64,000 nucleotides of DNA from Lachnospiraceae bacterium (GTDB taxonomy: Bacteria > Bacillota > Clostridia > Lachnospirales > Lachnospiraceae). This document shows positions 27,833 to 37,261 of this stretch, piece after piece; within the stretch, counting starts at the first letter, position 1, and every line of letters starts with the position of its first letter. The stretch lies in NCBI GenBank assembly GCA_015058015.1, contig SVDM01000009.1, positions 34,213-98,212 on the forward strand, in the 5' to 3' direction. Below the pieces are notes generated by a model. It had not been told where the DNA came from. It saw nothing but the letters and a program-made list of their open reading frames with translations, and made no database searches. The position numbers were made by a program, and so were the translations under genes.

Positions 27833-29194
27833 ATGAAAGGTCACAAGATACTATCAGTAGTTCCGGGCTCTATCGCGGAAGAGATGGAGATCGAGCCCGG
27901 TGACATACTAATAAGCATAAATGAACAGACAATTGAAGACGTATTCGACTACCACTTCCTAGTAGAAGACGATTTCATCACCCTCCTAATCCGGAAGCCT
28001 TCCGGGGAGGAATGGGAGATAGAGATTGAGAAAGAGATAGACGAAGACCTTGGGATTACATTTGACAACGGACTCATGGATAATTACAAGTCCTGTTGCA
28101 ACAAATGTATCTTTTGCTTTATAGACCAGATGCCAAAAGGAATGCGTGATACTCTGTATTTTAAGGACGACGATTCCAGACTGTCATTTTTACAGGGCAA
28201 CTACGTGACCCTTACCAATATGAAGGATTCGGATATAGATAGAATAATTCGCTACAATCTGTTTCCCATCAACATATCCTTCCAGACCACCAACCCTGAC
28301 CTTCGCTGCAAGATGCTTAATAATAAGAAGGCCGGTGAGGCGCTTAAAAAGGTAGATAAGCTCTACGAGGCCGGTATAGAGATGAACGGCCAGATAGTCT
28401 TATGTAAAGGGGTAAATGACGGAGAAGAGTTAGAACGCTCCATAAAAGATCTCACTCATTATCTGCCCTACTTACAATCGGTATCCATAGTTCCTGTGGG
28501 AATTACTAAGTATAGAGATGGCCTTACTCCCCTGGAGTCATTTACCAAGGAAGATGCCATTAAGCTTATAGATATGGTGGAGGGCTGGCAGAAGAAGATA
28601 TATCCGGAGCACAAGACCCACTTTATTCACGCCTCAGACGAGTGGTATATCTTAGCCGGAAGAGACCTGCCGGAGGAAGAATCCTACGACGGATATCTGC
28701 AGCTTGAAAACGGTGTGGGAATGATGAGACTTCTAATGAATGAATTCGAAGAAGCTTTGGAAGCGGCTGTTGGAGACGACAGGCGGGTAGTGTCTCACAT
28801 AGCAACGGGAAAACTGGCGGCGGAATTTATCAAATCGTTAATTAATAAAGCTAAAGTCAAATTCCCTAATATAGAGGCTACTGTCACAGAGATAGAGAAT
28901 GATTTCTTCGGGCCCAAGATAACCGTTGCAGGGCTTATAACGGGACAGGATGTGATATCGCAGATGAAACCTGTCTTGGAAAAATATTTGGATGTTAAAG
29001 AATTGGGCGAGGGAGCACAGGGAAGTACAACTAAGCCCCGTCTTCTTATCCCCTGCAATATGCTTAAGGCTGACGAGGATATCTTCCTTGACGACGTAAC
29101 TGTCGCGGACCTTGAAAAAACTTTACAAGTTCAAGTAATTACTGTAAAATCAAGCGGACAGGATTTGTTAGACGCTTTAATAGGGGTAGTGTAA
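27833..29194 (+). CDS. DUF512 family radical SAM-like protein with PDZ domain
   Basis: 453 residues. An N-terminal PDZ-like domain (about 1-65, beginning GHKILSVVPGSIAEEM) precedes a radical-SAM-type core with the cluster Cys motif CCNKCIFCFIDQ (about 84-95) and LQGNYVTLTNM. The DUF512 C-terminal region follows. The layout is the standard one for this conserved but unassigned family. In Clostridia and Lachnospiraceae it is usually encoded directly before der, as here. The ribosome site is AAGGAG. The chemical reaction is unknown. Confidence 0.9.
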   Translation: MKGHKILSVVPGSIAEEMEIEPGDILISINEQTIEDVFDYHFLVEDDFITLLIRKPSGEEWEIEIEKEIDEDLGITFDNGLMDNYKSCCNKCIFCFIDQMPKGMRDTLYFKDDDSRLSFLQGNYVTLTNMKDSDIDRIIRYNLFPINISFQTTNPDLRCKMLNNKKAGEALKKVDKLYEAGIEMNGQIVLCKGVNDGEELERSIKDLTHYLPYLQSVSIVPVGITKYRDGLTPLESFTKEDAIKLIDMVEGWQKKIYPEHKTHFIHASDEWYILAGRDLPEEESYDGYLQLENGVGMMRLLMNEFEEALEAAVGDDRRVVSHIATGKLAAEFIKSLINKAKVKFPNIEATVTEIENDFFGPKITVAGLITGQDVISQMKPVLEKYLDVKELGEGAQGSTTKPRLLIPCNMLKADEDIFLDDVTVADLEKTLQVQVITVKSSGQDLLDALIGVV

Positions 29195-29262
29195 AGTTTT
29201 CTATGAAAACTTTATACTACGTAGGCCACGACATCTGCTTGGCAGATTCAGGTTGTCGTGGC
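29193..29262 (+). other. Two adjacent hairpins between the DUF512 gene and der
   Basis: The first, AAAGTTTTC-TAT-GAAAACTTT (29193-29213), overlaps the stop codon. The second has outer arms GCCACGACA/TGTCGTGGC (29225-29262) enclosing ATCTGC-TTG-GCAGAT. Neither is followed by a T tract, so a simple terminator is unlikely. They may be mRNA processing or stability elements. Confidence 0.5.
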
Positions 29263-29288
29263 TCTCAATAGGTAAAGAGGGAAACTAA

Positions 29289-30611
29289 ATGAGCAAACCT
29301 ATAGTAGCCATAGTTGGACGTCCCAACGTAGGTAAGTCCACACTCTTCAATGCCCTTGCGGGAGAACGAATCTCCATCGTTAAGGACACACCGGGAGTAA
29401 CAAGGGACAGGATATACGCAGACGTAGAATGGCTGAACAACACATTTACAATGATTGATACAGGCGGAATCGAGCCTGACACAAAGGATATAATACTTTC
29501 TCAGATGAGAGAACAGGCGCAGATTGCCATCGATACGGCAGATGTAATCATCTTCCTTACAGATGTGCGTCAGGGCCTTGTTGATGCGGATTCCAAGGTG
29601 GCGGATATGCTTCGCCGCTCCGGTAAGCCGGTGGTACTTGCTGTTAATAAGGTAGATAACTTCGAGAAGTACATGCCGGACGTATATGAATTCTACAACC
29701 TTGGAATAGGAGAACCCTTCCCCATAAGTGCGGGCTCCAAGTTAGGCTTTGGAGATCTCCTTGAAGAGGTAATGAAGAATATTAATGAAGTAGAGAAAAC
29801 CGATGAGGAAGACGACAGACCTAAAGTGGCTGTTATCGGTAAGCCTAACGTAGGCAAGTCCTCCCTTATTAATAAGCTTGCGGGAGAGGATAGAGTAATC
29901 GTATCAGATATCGCCGGAACCACCAGGGACGCGGTGGATACTAACATAGTATTTAACGGAAAAGACTACCTCTTTATTGACACGGCAGGACTTCGCCGAA
30001 AGAATAAAATTAAAGAAGAATTAGAGAAATACAGTATAGTTAGAGCCGTTACTGCCGTGGAGAAGGCAGACGTAGTGGTTCTTATGATAGATGCAACAGA
30101 AGGTGTAACAGAGCAGGATGCCAAGATAGCAGGTATCGCCCACGAGCGGGGTAAGGGAATGATTATCGCCGTAAATAAGTGGGACGCTTTGGAAAAAGAC
30201 GACAAGACTATCTATCGTTTTACCGAGAAGGTTCGAGAAATCCTAAGCTTTATGCCCTATGCCGAGATAATCTTTATCTCAGCCAAGACGGGCCAGCGTT
30301 TAAACAAGCTTTTTGAGACCATAGACGTTGTTCTAGAGAACTCCACCTTGAGAGTTCAAACCGGAGTATTAAACGAGATAGTATCCGAAGCCACTGCCTT
30401 ACAGCAGCCCCCGTCAGATAAGGGCAAGAGGTTGAAAATCTATTACACAACCCAGGTAAGCGTGAAGCCGCCTACATTTGTAATATTCGTAAATAGCAAA
30501 GAATTGATGCATTTCTCATACCTTCGGTACCTTGAGAACCGCATCAGGGAGTCCTTCGGCTTTTCCGGAACCCCATTAAAATTCTTTGTCAGGGAAAGGA
30601 AAGAGAAGTAG
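29289..30611 (+). CDS. der: Ribosome biogenesis GTPase Der (EngA)
   Basis: 440 residues with two tandem GTPase domains. The first has [12 protein letters not shown] (about 9-20) and the second [12 protein letters not shown] (about 184-195), each followed by DTGG or DTAG. A C-terminal KH-like domain ends [12 protein letters not shown]. It is required for 50S assembly. Its stop codon TAG overlaps by one base the GTG start of plsY. Confidence 0.97.
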   Translation: MSKPIVAIVGRPNVGKSTLFNALAGERISIVKDTPGVTRDRIYADVEWLNNTFTMIDTGGIEPDTKDIILSQMREQAQIAIDTADVIIFLTDVRQGLVDADSKVADMLRRSGKPVVLAVNKVDNFEKYMPDVYEFYNLGIGEPFPISAGSKLGFGDLLEEVMKNINEVEKTDEEDDRPKVAVIGKPNVGKSSLINKLAGEDRVIVSDIAGTTRDAVDTNIVFNGKDYLFIDTAGLRRKNKIKEELEKYSIVRAVTAVEKADVVVLMIDATEGVTEQDAKIAGIAHERGKGMIIAVNKWDALEKDDKTIYRFTEKVREILSFMPYAEIIFISAKTGQRLNKLFETIDVVLENSTLRVQTGVLNEIVSEATALQQPPSDKGKRLKIYYTTQVSVKPPTFVIFVNSKELMHFSYLRYLENRIRESFGFSGTPLKFFVRERKEK

Positions 30612-31258
30612 TGGAAAGAGTATTGTGCGTAGTAATAGGCTATGCTTTCGGCCTCATTGAGACGGGCTATATATACGGAAAGTTTAAACATACAGACATA
30701 AGAGAACACGGAAGCGGCAATGCCGGCACCACCAATGCACTGCGAACCTTCGGGGCAAAGGGCGGTGCCATCACCTTTATAGGGGACTTCTTCAAGGCAG
30801 TTATAGCTCTTCTGGTGGTAGGCCTTATCTTTGCAAATGCCGCCGAACCCGTAAAACTCTATCAGATGTACGCAGCTCTTGGCGTTATCCTTGGTCATGA
30901 CTTCCCGGTGTATATGGGATTCAAAGGTGGCAAGGGAATAGCAAGCTCTGCCGGAGCTTTGGTGGTAGTATCTCCAATAGCGGCTGTAATAGGACTTGCC
31001 TGCTTTGTCGTTATAGTGGCAGTATCCAGGTACGTATCATTAGGCTCCATAGTGGGAACCATCGTACTGACAGTAGCCTTTTTCGTAACGGGATATATGG
31101 GCTTTTTAGTGGAGCCGGGACAGGCATTAATCGAGATGTATGTAATAATGGGAGTATTGGCAGCTCTTGCATTAATTAAACACAGATCTAATATCGTGAG
31201 ACTGGTAAAGGGCTGTGAGAATAAGCTGAACCTCCATGGAAAGTCAGAGATTAGTTAG
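30611..31258 (+). CDS. plsY: Glycerol-3-phosphate acyltransferase PlsY
   Basis: 215 residues, starting with GTG that shares its G with the der stop (TAGTG), so translational coupling is likely. It has five to six membrane segments with the family blocks HGSGNAGTTNALRTFG and GHDFPVYMGFKGGKGIASSAG. It transfers the acyl group from acyl phosphate, made by PlsX (8384), to glycerol 3-phosphate. gpsA, which makes the acceptor, is the next gene. The C-terminus is slightly longer than usual. Confidence 0.95.
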   Translation: MERVLCVVIGYAFGLIETGYIYGKFKHTDIREHGSGNAGTTNALRTFGAKGGAITFIGDFFKAVIALLVVGLIFANAAEPVKLYQMYAALGVILGHDFPVYMGFKGGKGIASSAGALVVVSPIAAVIGLACFVVIVAVSRYVSLGSIVGTIVLTVAFFVTGYMGFLVEPGQALIEMYVIMGVLAALALIKHRSNIVRLVKGCENKLNLHGKSEIS

Positions 31259-31269
31259 GGGGAGATATA

Positions 31270-32280
31270 ATGAGTAAGGTAGCAATACTTGGTGCAGGAA
31301 GTTGGGGAACAGCACTGGCAGTGTTACTGAATAACAACGGTCAGGAAGTAACACTTTGGTCGGCACTTTCAGATGAAGTAGAAGAGTTGAAGAAGACCAG
31401 GGAGCATGGGTCGAAGCTTCCGGGTGTTCATATTGATGAGAACATAATGTTAACTGATGATTTAAAAACTGCCATGGAACACAAAGACGTGTTAGTGCTG
31501 GCGGTGCCCTCCTCATTTACCCGTAAGACGGCTCACGATATGAGTGAATACATCCTGTCGGGACAGATAGTGGTAAATGTTGCCAAGGGAATAGAGGAAT
31601 CCACCCTTTATACCTTAAGTCAGGTAATAACAGATGAGATTCCCGAGGCGAGGGTATGTGTCTTATCGGGACCCAGCCATGCAGAGGAAGTAGGAAAAGG
31701 TCTTCCCACCACCTGTGTAGTGGGAGCAGAGACCAAGGAATTGGCTGAGTATGTCCAGGGGATATTCATGAGTGACGTATTCAGAGTATATACAAGCCCG
31801 GATATCTTAGGCATCGAAGTAGGAGCGGCGTTAAAGAATGTTATCGCTCTTGCGGCAGGTTGCGCTGATGGTATGGGCTATGGTGATAATACCAAGGCAG
31901 CCCTTATAACCAGAGGTATCGCGGAGATAACCAGACTGGGGCTTGCCATGGGAGGCGAAGCAGGGACATTTGCCGGCCTATCCGGAATAGGAGACCTTAT
32001 AGTAACCTGCGCCAGTATGCACAGCCGTAACCGCCGGGCGGGAATCCTAATTGGTAAGGGATACACCTGCAAGCAGGCCATGGATGAGGTTAAGATGGTG
32101 GTGGAAGGAGTGTACTCCGCCAAGGCTGCCAAGAAGCTGGGAGAAAAATACGGCGTGGCAATGCCCATAACAGAAGAAGTATGTAAGGTGCTCTTCGAGG
32201 ACAAGCCTGCGGGGGAGGCCTTGAAGGATTTAATGAACAGAGAAGGAAAGGACGAACTGCCGGGAGCAGAGTGGAAGTAA
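31270..32280 (+). CDS. gpsA: Glycerol-3-phosphate dehydrogenase [NAD(P)+]
   Basis: 336 residues. The N-terminal dinucleotide fold has GAGSWGTALAVLL, and the catalytic region has VGAALKNVIALAAG with the active-site Lys. It reduces dihydroxyacetone phosphate to sn-glycerol 3-phosphate, the PlsY substrate encoded just upstream. The ribosome site AGGGGGAG is strong. The der-plsY-gpsA order is conserved in Firmicutes. Confidence 0.97.
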   Translation: MSKVAILGAGSWGTALAVLLNNNGQEVTLWSALSDEVEELKKTREHGSKLPGVHIDENIMLTDDLKTAMEHKDVLVLAVPSSFTRKTAHDMSEYILSGQIVVNVAKGIEESTLYTLSQVITDEIPEARVCVLSGPSHAEEVGKGLPTTCVVGAETKELAEYVQGIFMSDVFRVYTSPDILGIEVGAALKNVIALAAGCADGMGYGDNTKAALITRGIAEITRLGLAMGGEAGTFAGLSGIGDLIVTCASMHSRNRRAGILIGKGYTCKQAMDEVKMVVEGVYSAKAAKKLGEKYGVAMPITEEVCKVLFEDKPAGEALKDLMNREGKDELPGAEWK

Positions 32281-32322
32281 CTTCTTAAGAAAACCTTAGA
32301 AATCGTTAATGTTGTATTAAAT

Positions 32323-32352
32323 GTGACAACTAACATACATATATGGTATAAT
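32323..32352 (+). promoter_or_regulatory. Promoter of the surface polysaccharide operon
   Basis: GTGACA (32323-32328), an 18-bp spacer and a perfect TATAAT (32347-32352), about 60 bases before rfbB. Confidence 0.6.
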
Positions 32353-32364
32353 ATTTGAGTTAAT

Positions 32365-32390
32365 GAAAACGTCAATCAAATGACGTTTTC
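32365..32390 (+). promoter_or_regulatory. Perfect inverted repeat in the rfbB leader
   Basis: GAAAACGTCA and TGACGTTTTC form a 10-bp perfect stem with a 6-nt loop, between the promoter and the rfbB ribosome site. The trailing sequence is not T-rich enough for a confident terminator. It may be an operator or leader hairpin. Confidence 0.45.
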
Positions 32391-32413
32391 TTGAATGTTT
32401 GGAGGATATAAAA

Positions 32414-33499
32414 TTGAGAACATATTTAGTAACAGGCGGAGCCGGATTCATCGGTTCCAACTACATTCATTACATGTTTAAGAAGTACGATAACGAGATA
32501 AGAATTATAAATGTCGATGTGCTTACTTATGCAGGAAACCTTGAGAACTTGAAGGACATAGAAGACAGAGATAATTACACCTTTGTCAAAGCGGATATCT
32601 GCGATAAGGAAGCCATAAGAAAGATCTTCGCGGAAAACGATATCGACAGGGTAGTACACTTCGCGGCAGAAAGCCACGTAGACAGAAGTATCAAGAACCC
32701 GGAAGTATTCGTTAAGACCAACGTACTTGGTACAGCAGTTATGCTTAACTGTGCCAAGGAAGCCTGGGAGCTGCCTGACGGCTCATTCAAGGAAGGCAAG
32801 AAGTTCCTTCACGTATCCACTGACGAAGTATACGGATCATTACCTGATGACGATTACGCCTTCTTCTATGAGACCAGCCCCTATGATCCCCACAGCCCCT
32901 ATTCGGCAAGTAAGGCATCATCAGACATGCTGGTAAAGGCTTACATGGATACCTACAAGTTCCCGGCTAACATAACCAACTGCAGTAATAACTACGGACC
33001 TTATCAGTTTCCGGAGAAGTTAATTCCACTTATAATTAACAACGCACTTCAGGGCAAGAACCTTCCAGTATATGGAGATGGTAAGAACGTTAGAGATTGG
33101 CTCTACGTAGAAGACCATGCTAAGGGAATCGATATGGTTCAGGAACAAGGACGCCTCTTTGAAACCTACAACATTGGCGGCCATAATGAGAAGCAAAATA
33201 TTCAGATAGTAAATATCATAATAGAGACATTACAGGAGATGCTTCCTGATTCAGATTCCAGAAAGAAACTGGTTACGAAAGACCTTATTACTTTCGTGGA
33301 AGACAGAAAGGGTCACGACAGACGATATGCCATCGCTCCGGATAAGATTAAGAAGGAGATAGGATGGGAGCCTGAGACCATGTTTGCTGAAGGTATCAAG
33401 AAGACCATCGCCTGGTTCTTCGAGCACGAAGACTGGATGAAGAATGTAACTTCCGGTGATTACCAGAAGTATTATGAGGATATGTACAAAGACAAATAA
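32414..33499 (+). CDS. rfbB: dTDP-glucose 4,6-dehydratase
   Basis: 361 residues from the TTG at 32414, chosen because TTGGAGG lies 8 bases upstream and the protein then starts right at the Rossmann fold (TYLVTGGAGFIGSNYIH). An extended SDR with HFAAESHVDRS, the catalytic STDEVYG block and YSASKASSD with the Tyr-x3-Lys pair. It produces dTDP-4-keto-6-deoxyglucose, the branch point for rhamnose and 4-amino sugars. First gene of the surface-polymer island. Confidence 0.96.
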   Translation: MRTYLVTGGAGFIGSNYIHYMFKKYDNEIRIINVDVLTYAGNLENLKDIEDRDNYTFVKADICDKEAIRKIFAENDIDRVVHFAAESHVDRSIKNPEVFVKTNVLGTAVMLNCAKEAWELPDGSFKEGKKFLHVSTDEVYGSLPDDDYAFFYETSPYDPHSPYSASKASSDMLVKAYMDTYKFPANITNCSNNYGPYQFPEKLIPLIINNALQGKNLPVYGDGKNVRDWLYVEDHAKGIDMVQEQGRLFETYNIGGHNEKQNIQIVNIIIETLQEMLPDSDSRKKLVTKDLITFVEDRKGHDRRYAIAPDKIKKEIGWEPETMFAEGIKKTIAWFFEHEDWMKNVTSGDYQKYYEDMYKDK

Positions 33500-33568
33500 A
33501 AAGGGATGGCAGTGTCAGAGATGATGCTGCTTGTTCCATGTTTAAAGATAAGATTTGGAGGATGAAAA

Positions 33569-34447
33569 ATGAAGGGAATTATACTTGCAGGAGGATCGGG
33601 AACAAGACTCTATCCCCTTACAAAAGCAATATCTAAGCAGATTATGCCGGTTTATGATAAGCCGATGATTTATTACCCCTTATCAACCTTGATGCTGGCG
33701 GGGATAAGAGAGGTGCTTATTATCTCAACCCCCAGAGATCTGCCTATATTCGAAGATTTATTCGGAACAGGAGAGCAGCTGGGAATGAACTTCTCCTATG
33801 CAGTACAGGACCAGCCAAGAGGACTTGCAGATGCATTTATCGTAGGTGAGAAATTTATAGGAAATGACGCAGTAGCTCTTGTATTAGGGGATAACATCTT
33901 CTACGGACAGAGCTTCTCAAAGGTACTTAAAAGTGCTGCAGAGAGAACCGAGAGCAAGCCGGGAGCAACAATCTTCGGATACTATGTAAGAGACCCCAGA
34001 GAATACGGAGTAGTAGAATTCGATGAAAACGGCAAGGCTTTGTCTATTGAGGAGAAGCCGGAGAAGCCTAAGAGTAATTATGCAGTACCGGGACTTTACT
34101 TCTATGATAACGACGTAGTAGATATAGCGAAAAATGTTAAGCCTTCAGCAAGAGGGGAGATAGAGATAACATCAGTAAACAACGAGTATCTCAGAAGAGG
34201 AACACTTTCAGTTGAGACTCTTGGCCGTGGATTTGCATGGCTTGATACAGGTAATCATGACATGCTCCTGTCAGCTGCTGATTTCGTATATGCTTTCCAG
34301 AAGAGACAAGGATTATACATCTCTTGTATAGAGGAGATTGCATATAAGAGAGGCTTTATCGACAGGGAGCAGCTTATTAAGCTGGCACAACCCCTCTTAA
34401 AGACAGATTACGGCAAGTACTTAATGGATATCGCCAACGGATTATAA
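33569..34447 (+). CDS. rfbA: Glucose-1-phosphate thymidylyltransferase
   Basis: 292 residues, full length. The nucleotide-binding signature [20 protein letters not shown] is at the N-terminus, with [12 protein letters not shown] and [10 protein letters not shown] (metal-binding Asp) following. It makes dTDP-glucose for RfbB. The ribosome site is TTGGAGGA. It is the second gene of the rfb group. Confidence 0.97.
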   Translation: MKGIILAGGSGTRLYPLTKAISKQIMPVYDKPMIYYPLSTLMLAGIREVLIISTPRDLPIFEDLFGTGEQLGMNFSYAVQDQPRGLADAFIVGEKFIGNDAVALVLGDNIFYGQSFSKVLKSAAERTESKPGATIFGYYVRDPREYGVVEFDENGKALSIEEKPEKPKSNYAVPGLYFYDNDVVDIAKNVKPSARGEIEITSVNNEYLRRGTLSVETLGRGFAWLDTGNHDMLLSAADFVYAFQKRQGLYISCIEEIAYKRGFIDREQLIKLAQPLLKTDYGKYLMDIANGL

Positions 34448-34485
34448 TTTAAAGAAGAATTAATAAAAGAAAGAAGAATAGTGAC

Positions 34486-35064
34486 ATGGGAAAGATTACA
34501 GTTAATGATGATTGTAACGGAATAGCAGGTCTTAAGGTAATAGAGCCTACCGTATTCGGTGATGAGCGTGGTTACTTCATGGAGACCTATAATTATAATG
34601 ATTTCGCGGCAGTGGGAATCGACTGCAAGTTCGTACAGGATAATCAGTCCGCATCCAAGAAGGGAGTACTTCGGGGCCTCCACTTCCAGATTAACTATCC
34701 TCAGGATAAGCTTGTTAGAGCTATAAAGGGTGAAGTATTCGACGTTGCAGTAGACCTTCGTGAGGGTTCTGAGACTTTCGGTAAGTGGTTTGGAGTTGTT
34801 CTTTCAGAAGAAAACAAGAAGCAGTTTTTTATCCCTAAGGGATTTGCACATGGCTTCGTAGTATTATCCGATTATGCAGAGTTCTGCTATAAGGTAACAG
34901 ACTTCTATCATCCAAACGATGAGGGAGGACTTCTCTGGAAGGATCCGGACATCGGAGTAGAATGGCCTATGCCTGAGGGCATGACGGAAGCAGACCTTAC
35001 TTTGTCAGATAAGGATAAGGTATGGGGCGGAATAAAAGAGTATGTGGCGAGTAAAGCCAAATAG
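34486..35064 (+). CDS. rfbC: dTDP-4-dehydrorhamnose 3,5-epimerase
   Basis: 192 residues, a cupin-fold epimerase with the catalytic His in GVLRGLHFQ, followed by DVAVDLREGS and IPKGFAHGFVVL. It converts dTDP-4-keto-6-deoxyglucose to the 4-keto-rhamnose form. The reductase RfbD, needed to finish dTDP-rhamnose, is not encoded here or elsewhere in the window, so it must be supplied from outside or the product is diverted. Confidence 0.95.
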   Translation: MGKITVNDDCNGIAGLKVIEPTVFGDERGYFMETYNYNDFAAVGIDCKFVQDNQSASKKGVLRGLHFQINYPQDKLVRAIKGEVFDVAVDLREGSETFGKWFGVVLSEENKKQFFIPKGFAHGFVVLSDYAEFCYKVTDFYHPNDEGGLLWKDPDIGVEWPMPEGMTEADLTLSDKDKVWGGIKEYVASKAK

Positions 35065-35079
35065 TAGGAGATTATTAAC

Positions 35080-35898
35080 ATGGGATTATTTTCAATTCCA
35101 AAGGAAGTAATAAAAAACAGAAAGCTGGTTGGAACACTGGCTTTCAACGATTTTAAAACCCAGTTTTCAGGTTCATACCTTGGAACCATCTGGGCTTTTA
35201 TCCAGCCTGTTGTTACGGTTTGTGTATATTGGTTCGTATTCGAGAAGGCTCTGCATGCCAGCGGAGTAGGACTTAAAGACGGCATTGCAGTGCCCTTTGT
35301 GCTGTGGCTTATAGCGGGACTTGTGCCCTGGTTCTACTTCTCGGATGCCTTAAACGGCGGAACCAATTCCCTTATACAGTACAACTATCTGGTTAAGAAA
35401 GTGGTATTCAATATTAGTATCCTGCCGGTGGTTAAGCTTATATCATCATTCTTTGTGCATCTGTTCTTCACGGCATTTGCCCTGGTGATATTCGCATTAT
35501 ACGGCTTCTTACCTGACATCTATACGGCGCAGATACTGTATTACATGATATGTATGTTCCTGTTGGTGGCAGTACTGGTATATACCACATCAGCCATTAT
35601 CATATTCTTCAGGGACTTAGGACCTATCATTAACATAGCCCTTCAGGTAGGAATATGGGCGACACCTATTATGTGGAACTTTGATGCATTAAACATCAAC
35701 CCCACCATAAAGGGGCTCTTTAAGCTAAACCCAATGTTCTACATAGTACAGGGTTATAGGGACAGCCTGATAAACAAGGTACCCTTCTGGGAGCATGGAA
35801 TGCTAAGCCTCTATTTCTGGGGATTTGTAATAGTATTCTTTGTAATCGGAATGGTAGTATTTAGACGACTTAAGGTGCATTTTGCAGATGTACTGTAA
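35080..35898 (+). CDS. ABC-2 type polysaccharide/teichoic acid exporter, permease (Wzm/TagG-like)
   Basis: 272 residues with about six membrane helices and the ABC-2 signature region. FNDFKTQFSGSYLGTIWAFIQP at the N-terminus is typical for Wzm/TagG permeases, shown in part: FSGSYLGTIWAFIQP. It would move an undecaprenyl-linked glycan across the membrane. The matching ATPase gene follows 35 nt downstream. Whether the cargo is a teichoic acid-like polymer or another surface glycan is not decidable here. Confidence 0.92.
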   Translation: MGLFSIPKEVIKNRKLVGTLAFNDFKTQFSGSYLGTIWAFIQPVVTVCVYWFVFEKALHASGVGLKDGIAVPFVLWLIAGLVPWFYFSDALNGGTNSLIQYNYLVKKVVFNISILPVVKLISSFFVHLFFTAFALVIFALYGFLPDIYTAQILYYMICMFLLVAVLVYTTSAIIIFFRDLGPIINIALQVGIWATPIMWNFDALNINPTIKGLFKLNPMFYIVQGYRDSLINKVPFWEHGMLSLYFWGFVIVFFVIGMVVFRRLKVHFADVL

Positions 35899-35933
35899 AA
35901 CTAAATTTAGTTTAAACAAAAAGGATAAAAAAC

Positions 35934-37226
35934 ATGAGCGATTATGCAATAAAAGTAGATCATGTAAGTAAGATATATAAGCTTTATGATAAGCCTTCGG
36001 ACAGACTTAAGGAGTCTCTTGGTCTTACCAGAAAGAAGCGTTCAAGAGACCACAGGGCCTTAAACGACGTATCCTTCCAGGTAAAAACAGGAGAGACCAT
36101 CGGAATCATCGGAACTAATGGTTCCGGTAAGTCAACCATCCTAAAAATAATTACCGGAGTCCTTAATCCGACTGAGGGAAATGTGGAGATTAACGGTCGT
36201 ATCTCCGCCCTCTTAGAGCTGGGAGCCGGCTTTAACATGGAGTATACGGGAATAGAAAACGTCTACCTAAACGGAACCATGATAGGCTTCTCCAAGGAAG
36301 AGATAGATGCCAAGCTGCAGGATATCTTGGACTTTGCTGATATCGGAGACTTCGTAAACCAGCCGGTAAAGACCTATTCAAGTGGTATGTTCGTAAGACT
36401 GGCATTTGCAGTGGCTATCAATATAGACCCGGAGATTCTAATCGTAGACGAGGCATTATCCGTAGGAGACGTATTCTTCCAGGCTAAGTGTTTTCATAAG
36501 TTCGAGGAGTTTAAGAAGCTGGGTAAGACTATTCTCTTTGTAAGCCACGACCTGGGCAGTATCTCTAAGTACTGCGATAAGGTAATCCTCTTAAACAAGG
36601 GAAATGTCTTAGCAGAGGGTGAGCCTAAGGAAATCATCGACATGTACAAAAAACTCCTGGTTAACCAGCTTGACTTAGATGAAGAAGGTAACGTAATCCA
36701 GAAGAGCATCGAGGAAGCCGGAGAAGAAGACACGGAATTAATTTCCAAAGATGAGGTTTGGAAGGACAAATTAGTATTAAATTCTGATATAATAGAATAT
36801 GGTGGCGGTGAAGCCGCAATATATGATTTTGGGATATTCGACAACAAAGGATTACTTACTAACACCATCGAGAAGGGAACGGACTTCACCATCAAGATGA
36901 AGATTAAGTTCTTCTCGGATGTACAGGAGCCCATATTCGCCTTTACCTTTAAGGATATAAAGGGAACGGAGATAACGGGAACCAATACCATGTTAGAAGG
37001 GGTATACTTCGATGTTCAGCATAATGGGGATGAGCAGGTTATTTCCTTCAAGCAGAATATGAACCTTCAAGGCGGTGAGTATCTATTATCCTTTGGATGT
37101 ACAGGATATAAAGACGGAGAGTTCACCGTATATCACAGATTGTATGACGTATGTAACGTATCAGTTATTGCCGAGAAGAACTCGGTGGGATATTTCGATA
37201 TGTTTTCAAAGGTTAAGGTAGAGTAG
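35934..37226 (+). CDS. Polysaccharide exporter ATPase with C-terminal glycan-binding domain (Wzt-like)
   Basis: 430 residues. The ATPase domain (about 1-240) has Walker A GTNGSGKST, the TagH/Wzt-type signature YSSGMFVRLAFAVA and Walker B ILIVDEALSVGD. After a linker, residues of about 275-425 form a beta-rich domain (DNKGLLTNTIEKGTDFTIKM) matching the Wzt C-terminal fold, which in known systems recognises the terminal modification of the polymer before export. This suggests the glycan is capped. Partner of the upstream permease. Confidence 0.93.
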   Translation: MSDYAIKVDHVSKIYKLYDKPSDRLKESLGLTRKKRSRDHRALNDVSFQVKTGETIGIIGTNGSGKSTILKIITGVLNPTEGNVEINGRISALLELGAGFNMEYTGIENVYLNGTMIGFSKEEIDAKLQDILDFADIGDFVNQPVKTYSSGMFVRLAFAVAINIDPEILIVDEALSVGDVFFQAKCFHKFEEFKKLGKTILFVSHDLGSISKYCDKVILLNKGNVLAEGEPKEIIDMYKKLLVNQLDLDEEGNVIQKSIEEAGEEDTELISKDEVWKDKLVLNSDIIEYGGGEAAIYDFGIFDNKGLLTNTIEKGTDFTIKMKIKFFSDVQEPIFAFTFKDIKGTEITGTNTMLEGVYFDVQHNGDEQVISFKQNMNLQGGEYLLSFGCTGYKDGEFTVYHRLYDVCNVSVIAEKNSVGYFDMFSKVKVE

Positions 37227-37261
37227 TAGTTATTGGGAGAATTTTGTCAGGGGGGATTATG

